A stretch of DNA of 34,417 nt, taken from positions 1 through 34,417 of the forward strand of contig JAURHS010000021.1 in NCBI GenBank assembly GCA_030833205.1. Reading direction: 5' to 3'. Source of the DNA: Prosthecobacter sp. (GTDB lineage Bacteria > Verrucomicrobiota > Verrucomicrobiia > Verrucomicrobiales > Verrucomicrobiaceae). The notes under the pieces are model-generated. The model was given only the letters and a program-made list of their open reading frames with translations, ran no database searches and had not been told where the DNA came from. Made by a program: the position numbers and the translations under genes. This document shows, piece by piece, positions 1 to 7,022 of this stretch (position 1 is the stretch's first letter; the number at the start of each line of letters is the position of its first letter).

Positions 1-273
1 CAGCGAGCGACCCTGCGCGCTGGCAGGCAGGGCGTCGAGTTTCAGACCCCAGCGCCCGTCAGGCCCGGCCTTGGACTGCTTCTCCTGCCCCGCGAAACGA
101 ACGCGCACCTCCTCGCCCGGATCGGCCCAACCCCAGATCGCCACCCCCTTGTCGCGCTGCAGCACCATGTGATCACTGAAAAGAGGATGCAGCTTCAACT
201 CGGCCGCCCCTGCCTGGGGTGGCGGCAACAGGGCCAGAACAAGGGCGGTCAGGAACACAGCGCTGAACTTCAT
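1..273 (-). CDS. Sialate O-acetylesterase-like secreted protein (N-terminal part)
   Basis: The reading frame is open from an ATG at 271-273 to the left edge, giving 91 residues of a longer protein. It starts with a clear signal peptide (MKFSAVFLTALVLALL, then a Pro/Ala-rich cleavage region ending in AGAAE). The mature part carries the family signature LFSDHMVLQRD followed by VAIWGWADPGEEV and a Gly-Asp-Gly-x-Trp turn, which is the typical N-terminal beta-sandwich of sialate O-acetylesterase (SASA) proteins. The catalytic SGNH-type domain would lie beyond the window. The family removes acetyl groups from sialic acids or from acetylated plant or algal glycans; the real substrate is unknown. It lies 46 bp downstream of the symporter gene and is probably co-transcribed with it, so an export, deacetylation and uptake unit is likely. 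Recognition of the N-terminal domain is firm; the full-length function is inferred. Confidence 0.82.
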   Translation of the reverse strand, partial: MKFSAVFLTALVLALLPPPQAGAAELKLHPLFSDHMVLQRDKGVAIWGWADPGEEVRVRFAGQEKQSKAGPDGRWGLKLDALPASAQGRSL

Positions 274-319
274 GGGACATGCCAACGGCTCGGTGCAGCC
301 GCATCTCGCAGGAAAATCC

Positions 320-1831
320 TCAACCCTTCTTGCGGCCGGAGAAGATCAGGCCGGCCAGCAGGGTGATGCCGGCGCCAATCACGCTGAACCAGACGAAGGA
401 AACCAAGGGGGCGGGCTTGGGGCTGCCCGCAGCTGCGAAGGCGCCGCTTTGATAGAGCCAGAGCGAGAGCGGCAGCACAAATCCAATCAGGCAACCGACC
501 AGCGCGCCGCGCTGGTCGGCGCGGCGGGTAAACATGCCCAAAAAGAAGAGGCCGAGCATGGGCCCGCCCACCAGGCCGATGATGGTGTTGACGGATTCCA
601 CCAGATTGCCAGGCATGCGCGAGACGGCAAAGGCCAGGGCAATGACCAACAGCCCATAGGCCACCGTGATCCAACGGGCCTGCCCGATGCCGGCGCTGCC
701 ATCGGCGGCGGCTGCCGAGTTGATGCGGCCGCTTGCGCCCAGTCCGAGGCGTTGTTTGAAGTCCACCACGGTTGCACTGGCCAGCGAGTTGAGGCCGGCG
801 CTGATGGTGGACATGCTGGCGGCGTAAATGGCGGCAATAAGCAGGCCAGGCAGACCGGCAGGCAGTTGGGTGACCACAAAGTAGGGTAGGATTTGGTCTG
901 CCTTTTCAATGAGGCCGGCCTGCAGCGGATCGCCGTGCGTCTTGTAGAAGGCGTACAGCACCAGCCCGGTGCCAAAGAACACGGTCATCACCGGCAGAAA
1001 CAACCAGAGCTTGAGCCAGAGTGAGCGCTGCGCCTCGCGCAGGCTGCCTGCGGTGAGGTAGCGCTGCACGGAGACTTGATCGGTGGCCATCTGCACCAGA
1101 TGCATGAAGGTGCCGCCGATGAGCACGCCACCGAGGTTCATGTGCTCGTGCAGGTTGAACGACAGGCTCAGGCCCAAGCGCCCGTCCTCGCTGACGGTCT
1201 GCCACATGCCGGCAAAGCCACCGGGGATCTTGCCCAGCGCCACCAGCACGATGGTGAGCTGGCCGCCAAAGAGCACCAGCAACTGAATGACATCGGTCCA
1301 GATCACCGCGCGCATCCCTCCCAGGGCGGTGTAAAGCGTGGTCAGGGCGCCGCTGGCCACGATGGTGACCCAAAGGGGCAGGCCGGTGACCTTCTCCAAG
1401 GCCAGTGCGGGCGCGTAGGTGGCGGCTGCCAGCCAGAGGGAGACGCGCAGGATGAAGAGGCCCGAGGCCAGCAGGCGCACGGAGAGTGAGAAGCGCTCCT
1501 CCAAAAACTCGTAGGCGGTGAAGTAGCGCGACTGGTAGAAGCGCGGCAGCATCCAAATGGCGGTGAAGGGCGTGGCGATGAAGAAGGCCAGGGCCACATA
1601 GCCAAAGGCAAAACCGTTTTTGTAGATCTCCGCCGGCCCCGCCAGAAAGCTGATGCCGGAGAACAGCGCGGCCAGAATGGACATGGCGACAAGCAGACTG
1701 TTCATGCCCCGTCCGGCCAGGAAGTAGTCCCCCAGGGACTTGGGGCCTCGCGCGGAGTAAAGGCCAACCCCGACCGAGACGGCCAGATAGCCGCCGAAGA
1801 TGGCGTAGTCCAAGGCGGAGAAATGGGTCAC
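320..1831 (-). CDS. Sodium:solute symporter (SSS family), probable sugar or sugar-acid uptake
   Basis: A 503-residue integral membrane protein with hydrophobic helices over its whole length, as in the SSS family (LeuT fold, about 13 helices). Family marks visible near the N-terminus are SARGPKSLGDYFLAGRGM and the segment ALFSGISFLAGPAEIY; further on, GGMRAVIWTDVIQ and ATDQVSVQRYLTAGS are typical of the sialic acid, galactose and myo-inositol group. The start codon is GTG (CAC at 1829-1831); I see no clear Shine-Dalgarno sequence before it, but the protein begins where the family does. The operator at 1884-1902 lies 52 bp upstream, and the acetylesterase gene follows 46 bp downstream. The protein would bring the monosaccharide released by the secreted enzymes across the inner membrane with sodium. 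Which sugar cannot be told from the sequence. The family call is very sure; the substrate is open. Confidence 0.93.
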   Translation of the reverse strand: MTHFSALDYAIFGGYLAVSVGVGLYSARGPKSLGDYFLAGRGMNSLLVAMSILAALFSGISFLAGPAEIYKNGFAFGYVALAFFIATPFTAIWMLPRFYQSRYFTAYEFLEERFSLSVRLLASGLFILRVSLWLAAATYAPALALEKVTGLPLWVTIVASGALTTLYTALGGMRAVIWTDVIQLLVLFGGQLTIVLVALGKIPGGFAGMWQTVSEDGRLGLSLSFNLHEHMNLGGVLIGGTFMHLVQMATDQVSVQRYLTAGSLREAQRSLWLKLWLFLPVMTVFFGTGLVLYAFYKTHGDPLQAGLIEKADQILPYFVVTQLPAGLPGLLIAAIYAASMSTISAGLNSLASATVVDFKQRLGLGASGRINSAAAADGSAGIGQARWITVAYGLLVIALAFAVSRMPGNLVESVNTIIGLVGGPMLGLFFLGMFTRRADQRGALVGCLIGFVLPLSLWLYQSGAFAAAGSPKPAPLVSFVWFSVIGAGITLLAGLIFSGRKKG

Positions 1832-1883
1832 GGCTGTGCAGAGATTAGCGGCTGGGACTTGGCGGCGGCAATCCCCGCCGCTC

Positions 1884-1902
1884 TGGTCTCTTTTAGGGAC
1901 CA
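1884..1902. promoter_or_regulatory. Predicted operator a (19-bp inverted repeat) between divergent operons
   Basis: TGGTCTC, spacer TTTTA, GGGACCA. The outer arms extend the symmetry to CTCTGGTC / GACCAGAG (1881-1905), a perfect 8-bp inverted repeat. It sits almost midway between the symporter start (52 bp away, minus strand) and the gene at 1954 (51 bp away, plus strand), so one bound dimer could control both operons. The same 7-5-7 architecture recurs at five other places in this window, including the start of a GntR-type regulator gene. That the regulator binds here is inference. Confidence 0.75.
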
Positions 1903-1953
1903 GAGGCTGCGATGCTTGAGCCAGGCTGCCGCTGGCGTTGTGGTGGGGAAGCC

Positions 1954-2457
1954 ATGAGCGAGCCCAGCGCCCTGCCCTACACCGACACCAAGCCGGTGGG
2001 GGCCGCTGATTTTTACACCGCCATCAATGCCACCTTCCGCTTTGTGTTTGCGCGCTTTGGGCGCGAGGGCTTGCGGCGCTATTGGGCTGATCTTGGCAGC
2101 CGCTACCATGCGCCGGTCAGCCAGCGCTGGGCCAAGGGCGGTCTGCCGGCGGTTGCGCAGTACTGGCGCGAGTTTTTTGCCGCCGAGCCAGGCGGCGAGG
2201 TGGAGGTGCATGAGCAGAACAACGAGGTGCGCCTGGAGGTGCGTCGCTGCCCGGCCATCGCCCACTTGCGCGCTCAGGGCCGCGAGATCGTGCCATACTT
2301 TTGCCAGCATTGCTATTTTGTGGGAGAGGCGATGGCGCAGCCTGCGGGCCTGAGCCTGCGCGTCTGCGGTGGGGGCGGCAGTTGCAGCCAGGTGTTCCGT
2401 CCGGCGGTGTCGGAGCTTGCGCCGCAAAATCTGGAGGACATTGCCACCCTGTCATGA
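1954..2457 (+). CDS. Conserved Cys-rich protein of unknown function, paralogue of the next gene
   Basis: The product has 167 residues. I chose ATG 1954 because GGTGGGGAAG stands just before it; an in-frame ATG at 1912 has no such site. There is no signal peptide, so it is probably cytoplasmic. Visible marks are two Tyr-Trp pairs (RRYWADLG, AQYWREFF), a strand ending in RRCP, then YFCQHCYF and a final Cys-rich turn CGGGGSC. The downstream protein has the same order of marks (REYWAK, KRYWGH, MRQCP, YCDHC, CGQCW), so the two are diverged homologues, perhaps forming a heterodimer with metal-binding or catalytic cysteines. The pattern weakly recalls L-2-amino-thiazoline-4-carboxylic acid hydrolase-like proteins (RCP, then C-D), but I do not trust that as a function. 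The gene is first in an operon behind operator a and overlaps the next gene by ATGA. It may supply a missing catabolic step; that is inference. Confidence 0.8.
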   Translation: MSEPSALPYTDTKPVGAADFYTAINATFRFVFARFGREGLRRYWADLGSRYHAPVSQRWAKGGLPAVAQYWREFFAAEPGGEVEVHEQNNEVRLEVRRCPAIAHLRAQGREIVPYFCQHCYFVGEAMAQPAGLSLRVCGGGGSCSQVFRPAVSELAPQNLEDIATLS

Positions 2458-3008
2458 TCGGCTGCTACGATTTCTGCGGTCACTACGAGTGGACCTTTGC
2501 CTGGCTCGAGCAACAAGGCGGTCACGAGTTGGTGCGCGAGTACTGGGCCAAGGCCATCAGCGAGGACTCACAGCGTCATGCGGCCGCAGAGATTATTCCC
2601 CATGGCTTTGAGGGCATGAAGCGTTATTGGGGCCACACCCTGGCCGAGGAGGCCGCCGATCATGTGATGACGGCGCGCGAGGATGTTTACCGCATCGACA
2701 TGCGGCAATGCCCCTCGAAGGGCTTCCTGTTGCGCAACGGCCTGGAGCAGTACCGCGATTATTGCGATCACTGCATGGGGTGGATCGGGCCGCTGATGAA
2801 GAAGGCTGGCTTTGTGATTGATCACGAGCACAACCACTGCGGCCAGTGCTGGTGGGAGATTCGCCGCGCTGATGACCCCAAGGCGCCCAGTGGCCCCGGC
2901 GAGTTGAGCGGCGCCCAGGATGTGCGCCTGATGCCGCAGTGGAAGAGCCCGCGCATGGATCTCTATGAACGCTCGCTGGATGCCGATGACAAAACAACTC
3001 TGCCTTAA
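2454..3008 (+). CDS. Conserved Cys/His-rich protein of unknown function, second of the pair
   Basis: The product has 184 residues. The start ATG at 2454 overlaps the stop of the preceding gene in an ATGA, which points to translational coupling. No signal peptide or membrane segment is visible. Conserved-looking stretches are CGHYEWTFAWL at the N-terminus, REYWAKAI, GMKRYWGHTL, RIDMRQCPSKGFL, YRDYCDHCMGWIGP and DHEHNHCGQCWWEIRR; the cluster of Cys and His in the last two could bind a metal. I recall close relatives as hypothetical proteins in planctomycetes and verrucomicrobia but no characterised member. It shares its layout with the upstream protein. It is followed by the kelch protein gene, whose chosen start overlaps this one by 23 bp. 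Co-transcription from operator a links it to sugar catabolism, but the reaction is unknown. Confidence 0.82.
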   Translation: MIGCYDFCGHYEWTFAWLEQQGGHELVREYWAKAISEDSQRHAAAEIIPHGFEGMKRYWGHTLAEEAADHVMTAREDVYRIDMRQCPSKGFLLRNGLEQYRDYCDHCMGWIGPLMKKAGFVIDHEHNHCGQCWWEIRRADDPKAPSGPGELSGAQDVRLMPQWKSPRMDLYERSLDADDKTTLP

Positions 3009-3933
3009 CCTCATGGCTTCGTTGGTTCTGCACGCGCAGTGGCAGCCCTTGCCGCCACTGCCCGCGCCCAATGGTGGCTGCACCTGCGCCGTGCTGGATG
3101 GCCGCATTCTCATTGCCGGTGGCACCAACTGGGAAGGAGGGCGCAAGCATTGGCTGCGCGAGGTGCATGCCTACGAACCCAAGTCCGGGCAATGGCAGAG
3201 CCTGCCGCCGCTGCCTGCGGCACAGGCCTATGGCCTCGGAGCAAGCGTAGGCGCAGAGGTTTGGATGCTCGGAGGCAGTGATGGCAGTCAGGCCCTGACC
3301 AGCTTGATGCGCCTTGGGGCCAGGGGCATTGAGGTGAAGCCCTTGGCGGATGCCCCCAAGGCCATGGTGCTGTTGAGTGGCGCGGCCTTGGCTGGCGATC
3401 TTTACTTCGCCGGTGGCAGCGATGATGCCGCCAATCTGGAGGGGCTGAGTGCTGCGGCCCTGGTGCTGCACGAGGGTCGGTTGCAGCGCCTGCCTGATGT
3501 GCCCTGCGGTCCGCTGGCGGTGGCGGCTTCGGCCGCCGCAGGCGGGCAATGGATGCTCTTTGGAGGCATGCAATACGACGCGGCTGCCAAGGTGCCCGTC
3601 AACAGCGCGAGGGCTTTTTCCTACAGCCCCAGGCTCAAGTCTTGGCGTGGCCTTGCCGATTTGCCCACGCCCACGCGTGGACTTAGCGCCTTGGCCTTGG
3701 ATGATGAGCGGGTCTATCTTGCCGGTGGCTTCAACGAGGGCTTCAGCGCCCAGGCTTGGATCTACCACCTCAAGAGCAACCGCTACGCGGCAGCCAAGGC
3801 CCTGCCCTACGCGGCCATGGTGGGTCTGGTGCTTTGCGAGGGCCAGGTCTACTGCATCGGTGGCGAGGACAAGATGAAGTCGCGCAGCAATCAGTTCTGG
3901 CGCATTGCCATTGAAGAACTGGCCAAGCCTTAG
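2986..3933 (+). CDS. Kelch-repeat beta-propeller protein, NanM-like (cyclic sugar epimerase/mutarotase type)
   Basis: About 315 residues made of kelch blades: repeats of a Trp-x-x-Leu-Pro-Pro-Leu-Pro strand, a Gly-Gly pair (LIAGGTNWEGG, MLGGSDGS, YFAGGSDD, MLFGGMQYD, YLAGGFNEG, YCIGGEDKM) and a Tyr or Trp strand. That is six blades, as in the N-acetylneuraminate epimerase NanM and the cyclically permuted mutarotases. From ATG 2986 the N-terminus reads like a short export signal (MTKQLCLNLMASLVLHAQ). ATG 2965 lies in the preceding gene and ATG 3013 would trim the signal, so the start is uncertain. A NanM-like protein would speed anomer conversion of a released keto- or aldo-sugar in the periplasm before uptake by the symporter, which agrees with the shared operator. 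No lyase (NanA), kinase (NanK) or epimerase (NanE) for sialic acid is present here, so the substrate may be another sugar. Confidence 0.82.
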   Translation: MTKQLCLNLMASLVLHAQWQPLPPLPAPNGGCTCAVLDGRILIAGGTNWEGGRKHWLREVHAYEPKSGQWQSLPPLPAAQAYGLGASVGAEVWMLGGSDGSQALTSLMRLGARGIEVKPLADAPKAMVLLSGAALAGDLYFAGGSDDAANLEGLSAAALVLHEGRLQRLPDVPCGPLAVAASAAAGGQWMLFGGMQYDAAAKVPVNSARAFSYSPRLKSWRGLADLPTPTRGLSALALDDERVYLAGGFNEGFSAQAWIYHLKSNRYAAAKALPYAAMVGLVLCEGQVYCIGGEDKMKSRSNQFWRIAIEELAKP

Positions 3934-3973
3934 CCGGTTGGGCCTGGGTGATGCAAGGCCGCGATGGCGTTGC

Positions 3974-4750
3974 CTACTTGGCCGTGTAACCGCCATCCAC
4001 CGGCAGGGTGGCGCCGGTGATGTAGGAGGAGGCGTCGCTGAGCAGGAAGATCACCGCGCCGCCCAGATCCGTCTCATTGGCCATGCGCCCAAGCATGGTG
4101 TGCTCGCAGTAGCGTCTCAAAAAAGGCTCGGGCTGATGGTTGAAGAAACCGCCAGGGGCCAGGTTGTTGACGCGCACCTGATGGGGGCCGAAGTAGGCGG
4201 CGTAGAAGCGCGTGAGATTTTCCACACCGCCTTTGTGGAAAAAATAGTCCGGGGGCATGTCCCCCATGTTGGTGCCCTCATACAATTCGTAGCTGGGGCC
4301 GATCATGCCCTGAATGCTGCCGATGTTGACGATGCTGCCGCGCCCGGCCCTGGCCATGTCGCCGCCAAAGTAGCGGTGCATGAGCATCAGGCCGGTGGCA
4401 TTGACCTGCATGGATTGGGCGAACTGATCCGCCGGCGCCAAGGTGCCCTTCATGGGGCGCAGCACGGCGTTGTTGACCAGGCCGTGCAAGGCGCCAAAGC
4501 GTTGTTCAAGCCGTTGATGAAGCGCCGCGATGGAGGCCTCGTCGCCCTGATCCAGGCTCTCCGCCAGCACGCGGTTGCCCTTGGCGTTTTCCTCGGCTGC
4601 GACGCCCTTCAATTTCTCAACATCGCGTGAGGCGAGAATCAATTGCGCGCCGCTTGCCGCCAGCATCGCCGCCAGACCGCGACCGTAGAGGCCGGCGCCG
4701 CCAGTCAGCAGGATGACCTTGTCCTGCAGGGAGAAATTGGGTTGGGCCAT
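3974..4750 (-). CDS. Short-chain dehydrogenase/reductase, PtmA-like
   Basis: A 258-residue classical SDR. The nucleotide-binding motif TGGAGLYGRG lies at about residues 16-25, LVNNA at 91-95, the active-site Ser at 145 (NIGSIQG) and the catalytic Tyr169 and Lys173 in YFFHK. The stretches GPSYELYEGTNM and NNLAPGGFFNHQPEPF closely resemble the PtmA-type SDRs of flagellin-glycan (legionaminic acid) loci, as I remember them. I start it at ATG 4750, 10 bp after the stop of the aldolase gene; a longer frame upstream would read into that gene. It is the last gene of the minus-strand operon that starts at 10592. Likely role: NAD(P)-dependent oxidation or reduction of a sugar or keto-acid intermediate. 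A second PtmA-like SDR is at 13573, also next to an aldolase gene. The substrate is unknown. Confidence 0.9.
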   Translation of the reverse strand: MAQPNFSLQDKVILLTGGAGLYGRGLAAMLAASGAQLILASRDVEKLKGVAAEENAKGNRVLAESLDQGDEASIAALHQRLEQRFGALHGLVNNAVLRPMKGTLAPADQFAQSMQVNATGLMLMHRYFGGDMARAGRGSIVNIGSIQGMIGPSYELYEGTNMGDMPPDYFFHKGGVENLTRFYAAYFGPHQVRVNNLAPGGFFNHQPEPFLRRYCEHTMLGRMANETDLGGAVIFLLSDASSYITGATLPVDGGYTAK

Positions 4751-4760
4751 GGGCGTGATC

Positions 4761-5570
4761 TTATTTGGATTGATAGGGGGAGTCGCTGGCTGCCGCACTG
4801 GCTGTGCCTGAAAAATCCTTCACCAGCCGGTGAAAGGCCGAGCCCAACTCGAGGACATCGGCGCCCAGGGTGAAGACGCGCACGCCCTCCTCGACGAGTT
4901 GTTCGCGTTGTCCAAACAGGGAGGCCACGGCGGGGAACTTCCCATGGCGCAGGGCGGCGGCGTGCACGCGCTTGCGCGCGGCCACAACTTCGGGGCAGGT
5001 GGCCTGTCCCAGCTTGCCGATGCGGTGGCTGAAGTCACCGGCGCCAAACAGCAGCATGTCAAAGCCCGGCACGGCCGCGATTTCATCCACCACCTCAAGG
5101 GCCTCAGGGCTCTCGATCTGCAGGATCACAAACTTCTCGTGGTTGCAGTGATGGGCGTAGTCGGCCAGCGGCAGTTGGCAAAACAGGCCGTCCATGTTGC
5201 CGGCGTCCAGGGCCTTGTTGCCCAGCGGTCGGCAGCGCACCATGTCCACCACGCCGCGGGCCTCATCGGCGCTGGTGATGTGCGGCACCATGATGCCGGT
5301 GGCATCGCACTCAAAGGGCTTCACATACTCGCTGTAGCCGCCCTTGTTGACGCGCACGATGCTGTCCATGTCGTGCAGCTTGGCAGCGCGGATCTGGTGC
5401 TCGAGATTGAGCCAATCATTGGGCACATGCTCATTGCAGAGCCAGACTGCACTGGCACCGGCAAGACCGGCCAACTCCACGATGCGCGGGTCGCCGAGGT
5501 TGAGCTTGAGAACGGTGCTGTTGAGGCCTTGGCGAAGTTCGCGCAGGACGCGTGAGGGGCGGGGTTTCAT
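4761..5570 (-). CDS. HpcH/HpaI-family class II aldolase (2-keto-3-deoxy acid aldolase type)
   Basis: A 269-residue TIM-barrel aldolase. Catalytic marks of the family are present: His48 in CNEHVPND, Arg73 in VRVNKGG, metal ligands Glu153 in QIESPEAL and Asp179 in FGAGDFS, and the phosphate/carboxylate loop around GIMVPHITSADEA. Members cleave 2-keto-3-deoxy sugar acids (for example 2-keto-3-deoxy-L-rhamnonate or 2-dehydro-3-deoxygalactarate) to pyruvate and an aldehyde, using a divalent metal in the cytoplasm. It stands between the secreted propeller gene (63 bp upstream) and the SDR gene (10 bp downstream) in the same minus-strand operon. The ATG at 5568-5570 is the only sensible start; no Shine-Dalgarno sequence is apparent. 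A second member of the family at 14371 is diverged, so the two may act on different intermediates. The exact substrate cannot be read from sequence. Confidence 0.9.
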   Translation of the reverse strand: MKPRPSRVLRELRQGLNSTVLKLNLGDPRIVELAGLAGASAVWLCNEHVPNDWLNLEHQIRAAKLHDMDSIVRVNKGGYSEYVKPFECDATGIMVPHITSADEARGVVDMVRCRPLGNKALDAGNMDGLFCQLPLADYAHHCNHEKFVILQIESPEALEVVDEIAAVPGFDMLLFGAGDFSHRIGKLGQATCPEVVAARKRVHAAALRHGKFPAVASLFGQREQLVEEGVRVFTLGADVLELGSAFHRLVKDFSGTASAAASDSPYQSK

Positions 5571-5633
5571 GGGGAGAGAGTGAGGTGCAGAATGCCGCCT
5601 TGCAGGCGCCGGCGCAATCGTGCAGGGCCGGGA

Positions 5634-7022
5634 TCAGGGGACAAAGCGCAGGGCGTAGAGATCGGCGTCCTGCAGGCGGAAGCGCAGGCGGATGCTCTGG
5701 CCTTGCAGGGCGCTTAAATCCAGTGCCTGCATTTCGAATTCATCGCCGTAGAGCTCGCCGGACTTGGCCAGTAGCTTGCCCTCGCTGTCGAGGGCCTCGA
5801 CCCGGAGACTGCCAGTGGCTGAGGTGGCGGCATTGAGTTGCAGTCGAGTGCCGCTGATCTTCAGGGGCTTGGTGGTGAAGCTGCCGGGGCTTGCGCCAGC
5901 GTGCATCGAGGCAAAGCCCTGCTTGCGCACCGTGAGGCGGCGAATGCGGTGGTCGGGGTGGCGGTAGTGCTCGCTGATGTAAAGCGACCATTCCGGTCCG
6001 CTGCCCTGATAAATGCCGCAGGCCGTCATGTTGCTGCGTTCGGTCCAGTTGTTGAGGTCAGGCCCTGGGCGCACCCAAGCCTCCAAAAAGCTGCGGTCCC
6101 AGTGCTCGCCATCGCGGCTGGTCATGAACACGGCGTCGCTGACCCCGGGCCCGCCACTGTGGCCCTTGACCTTCACCCTTGAGGTGGCGAAGCGCTTGGG
6201 GAAGGAGAGAAAGAGTTGTGGCGAACCGGGGCAGGGCACGGTGGCGCTGGTGTAGAAGTGCTCGGCGGGAACGCCCTTGGCGTATTGATGAGGGCGGCCA
6301 CTGCTCCACTGCATGAAATCGGCGGAGGTCATGCTTTGAATGGCACGCACCTTGTTGCTGAAAATGCGGCTGAAACTCACATAGCGGCTGCGGTTGTTGT
6401 CGTAGAAGGCGAGGTTTTGCGAGTCGAAGGCGCCCTTGGTGATGACCGGCTCGGGTCGCAGCTTGCGCCAGTTGATGCCATCCGCAGACCCGAAGGCATA
6501 CAGCCCGCCTGGGGTTTCGCCCTGATGCCAGTTCTTGCCGGGCTGCTTCACGCCGCCAAGGGCCTTGTAGCGTTGGTCGGCGGGGCAGTTGGGGTTGCTG
6601 TCGAGGAAGGGTGAGAAGTTGTGCGACTCCACACCGCGCCAGATCACATTGTTGTCCTTGCTGCCAGCGGCCTCGATGAGCCCGAGCCTGGGTCGAGTGA
6701 AATGAATGCCGTCCTTGCTTTGGGCCACGCAGGTCACCTGATTGTCGCTGTGGTCGCTGCCACCGGCTGAGCCGCGATAATACAGGCGCACCTCATCGCC
6801 GTCTTCAATGACGGTGAAGTAGCCGCAGGTCGGCCCTTCCCAAGGCTGGTCCGTGGTCAGCACAATTTCGCGGCGCACCGGCTCATGCAGCTTGAGCTGC
6901 AAGCCGTCCTTCTGGGCCACGAGAAATTCATCCACCATCAACTCCCAGCGCTGGCCCAGATCCAGGGGTTGGGCATGGGCGAGGCCGACAAGGGCGAACA
7001 ACAGCAGGCTTGGGGTCTTCAT
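5634..7022 (-). CDS. Secreted beta-propeller glycoside hydrolase-like protein (GH32/43/33-like fold), copy 2
   Basis: The product has 462 residues with a signal peptide (MKTPSLLLFALVGLAHAQ). The mature protein starts LDLGQRWELMVDEFLV, then KLHEPVRREIVLTTDQPWEG, followed by repeats typical of five-bladed propellers: AQSKDGIHFTRP, FGSADGINWRKL, KGAFDSQNLAFYD, TSADFMQWS and TSRDGEHWDRSF. A C-terminal beta-sandwich begins near TKPLKISGTRLQLN and ends DLYALRF. The Asp-containing blades resemble GH43/32 and sialidase Asp-box repeats. Proteins like this are common in planctomycetes and verrucomicrobia and, to my knowledge, mostly uncharacterised. It is a paralogue of the upstream gene and overlaps it by ATGA (7019-7022), so the two are translationally coupled. 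Likely role: cleaving a terminal sugar from a polysaccharide outside the cytoplasm. No catalytic triad is claimed. Confidence 0.8.
   Translation of the reverse strand: MKTPSLLLFALVGLAHAQPLDLGQRWELMVDEFLVAQKDGLQLKLHEPVRREIVLTTDQPWEGPTCGYFTVIEDGDEVRLYYRGSAGGSDHSDNQVTCVAQSKDGIHFTRPRLGLIEAAGSKDNNVIWRGVESHNFSPFLDSNPNCPADQRYKALGGVKQPGKNWHQGETPGGLYAFGSADGINWRKLRPEPVITKGAFDSQNLAFYDNNRSRYVSFSRIFSNKVRAIQSMTSADFMQWSSGRPHQYAKGVPAEHFYTSATVPCPGSPQLFLSFPKRFATSRVKVKGHSGGPGVSDAVFMTSRDGEHWDRSFLEAWVRPGPDLNNWTERSNMTACGIYQGSGPEWSLYISEHYRHPDHRIRRLTVRKQGFASMHAGASPGSFTTKPLKISGTRLQLNAATSATGSLRVEALDSEGKLLAKSGELYGDEFEMQALDLSALQGQSIRLRFRLQDADLYALRFVP

Noticed and set aside
1912..1953. Longer start at ATG 1912 for the first Cys-rich protein
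   Set aside because: No ribosome site and no family match in the extra 14 residues, while ATG 1954 follows GGTGGGGAAG.
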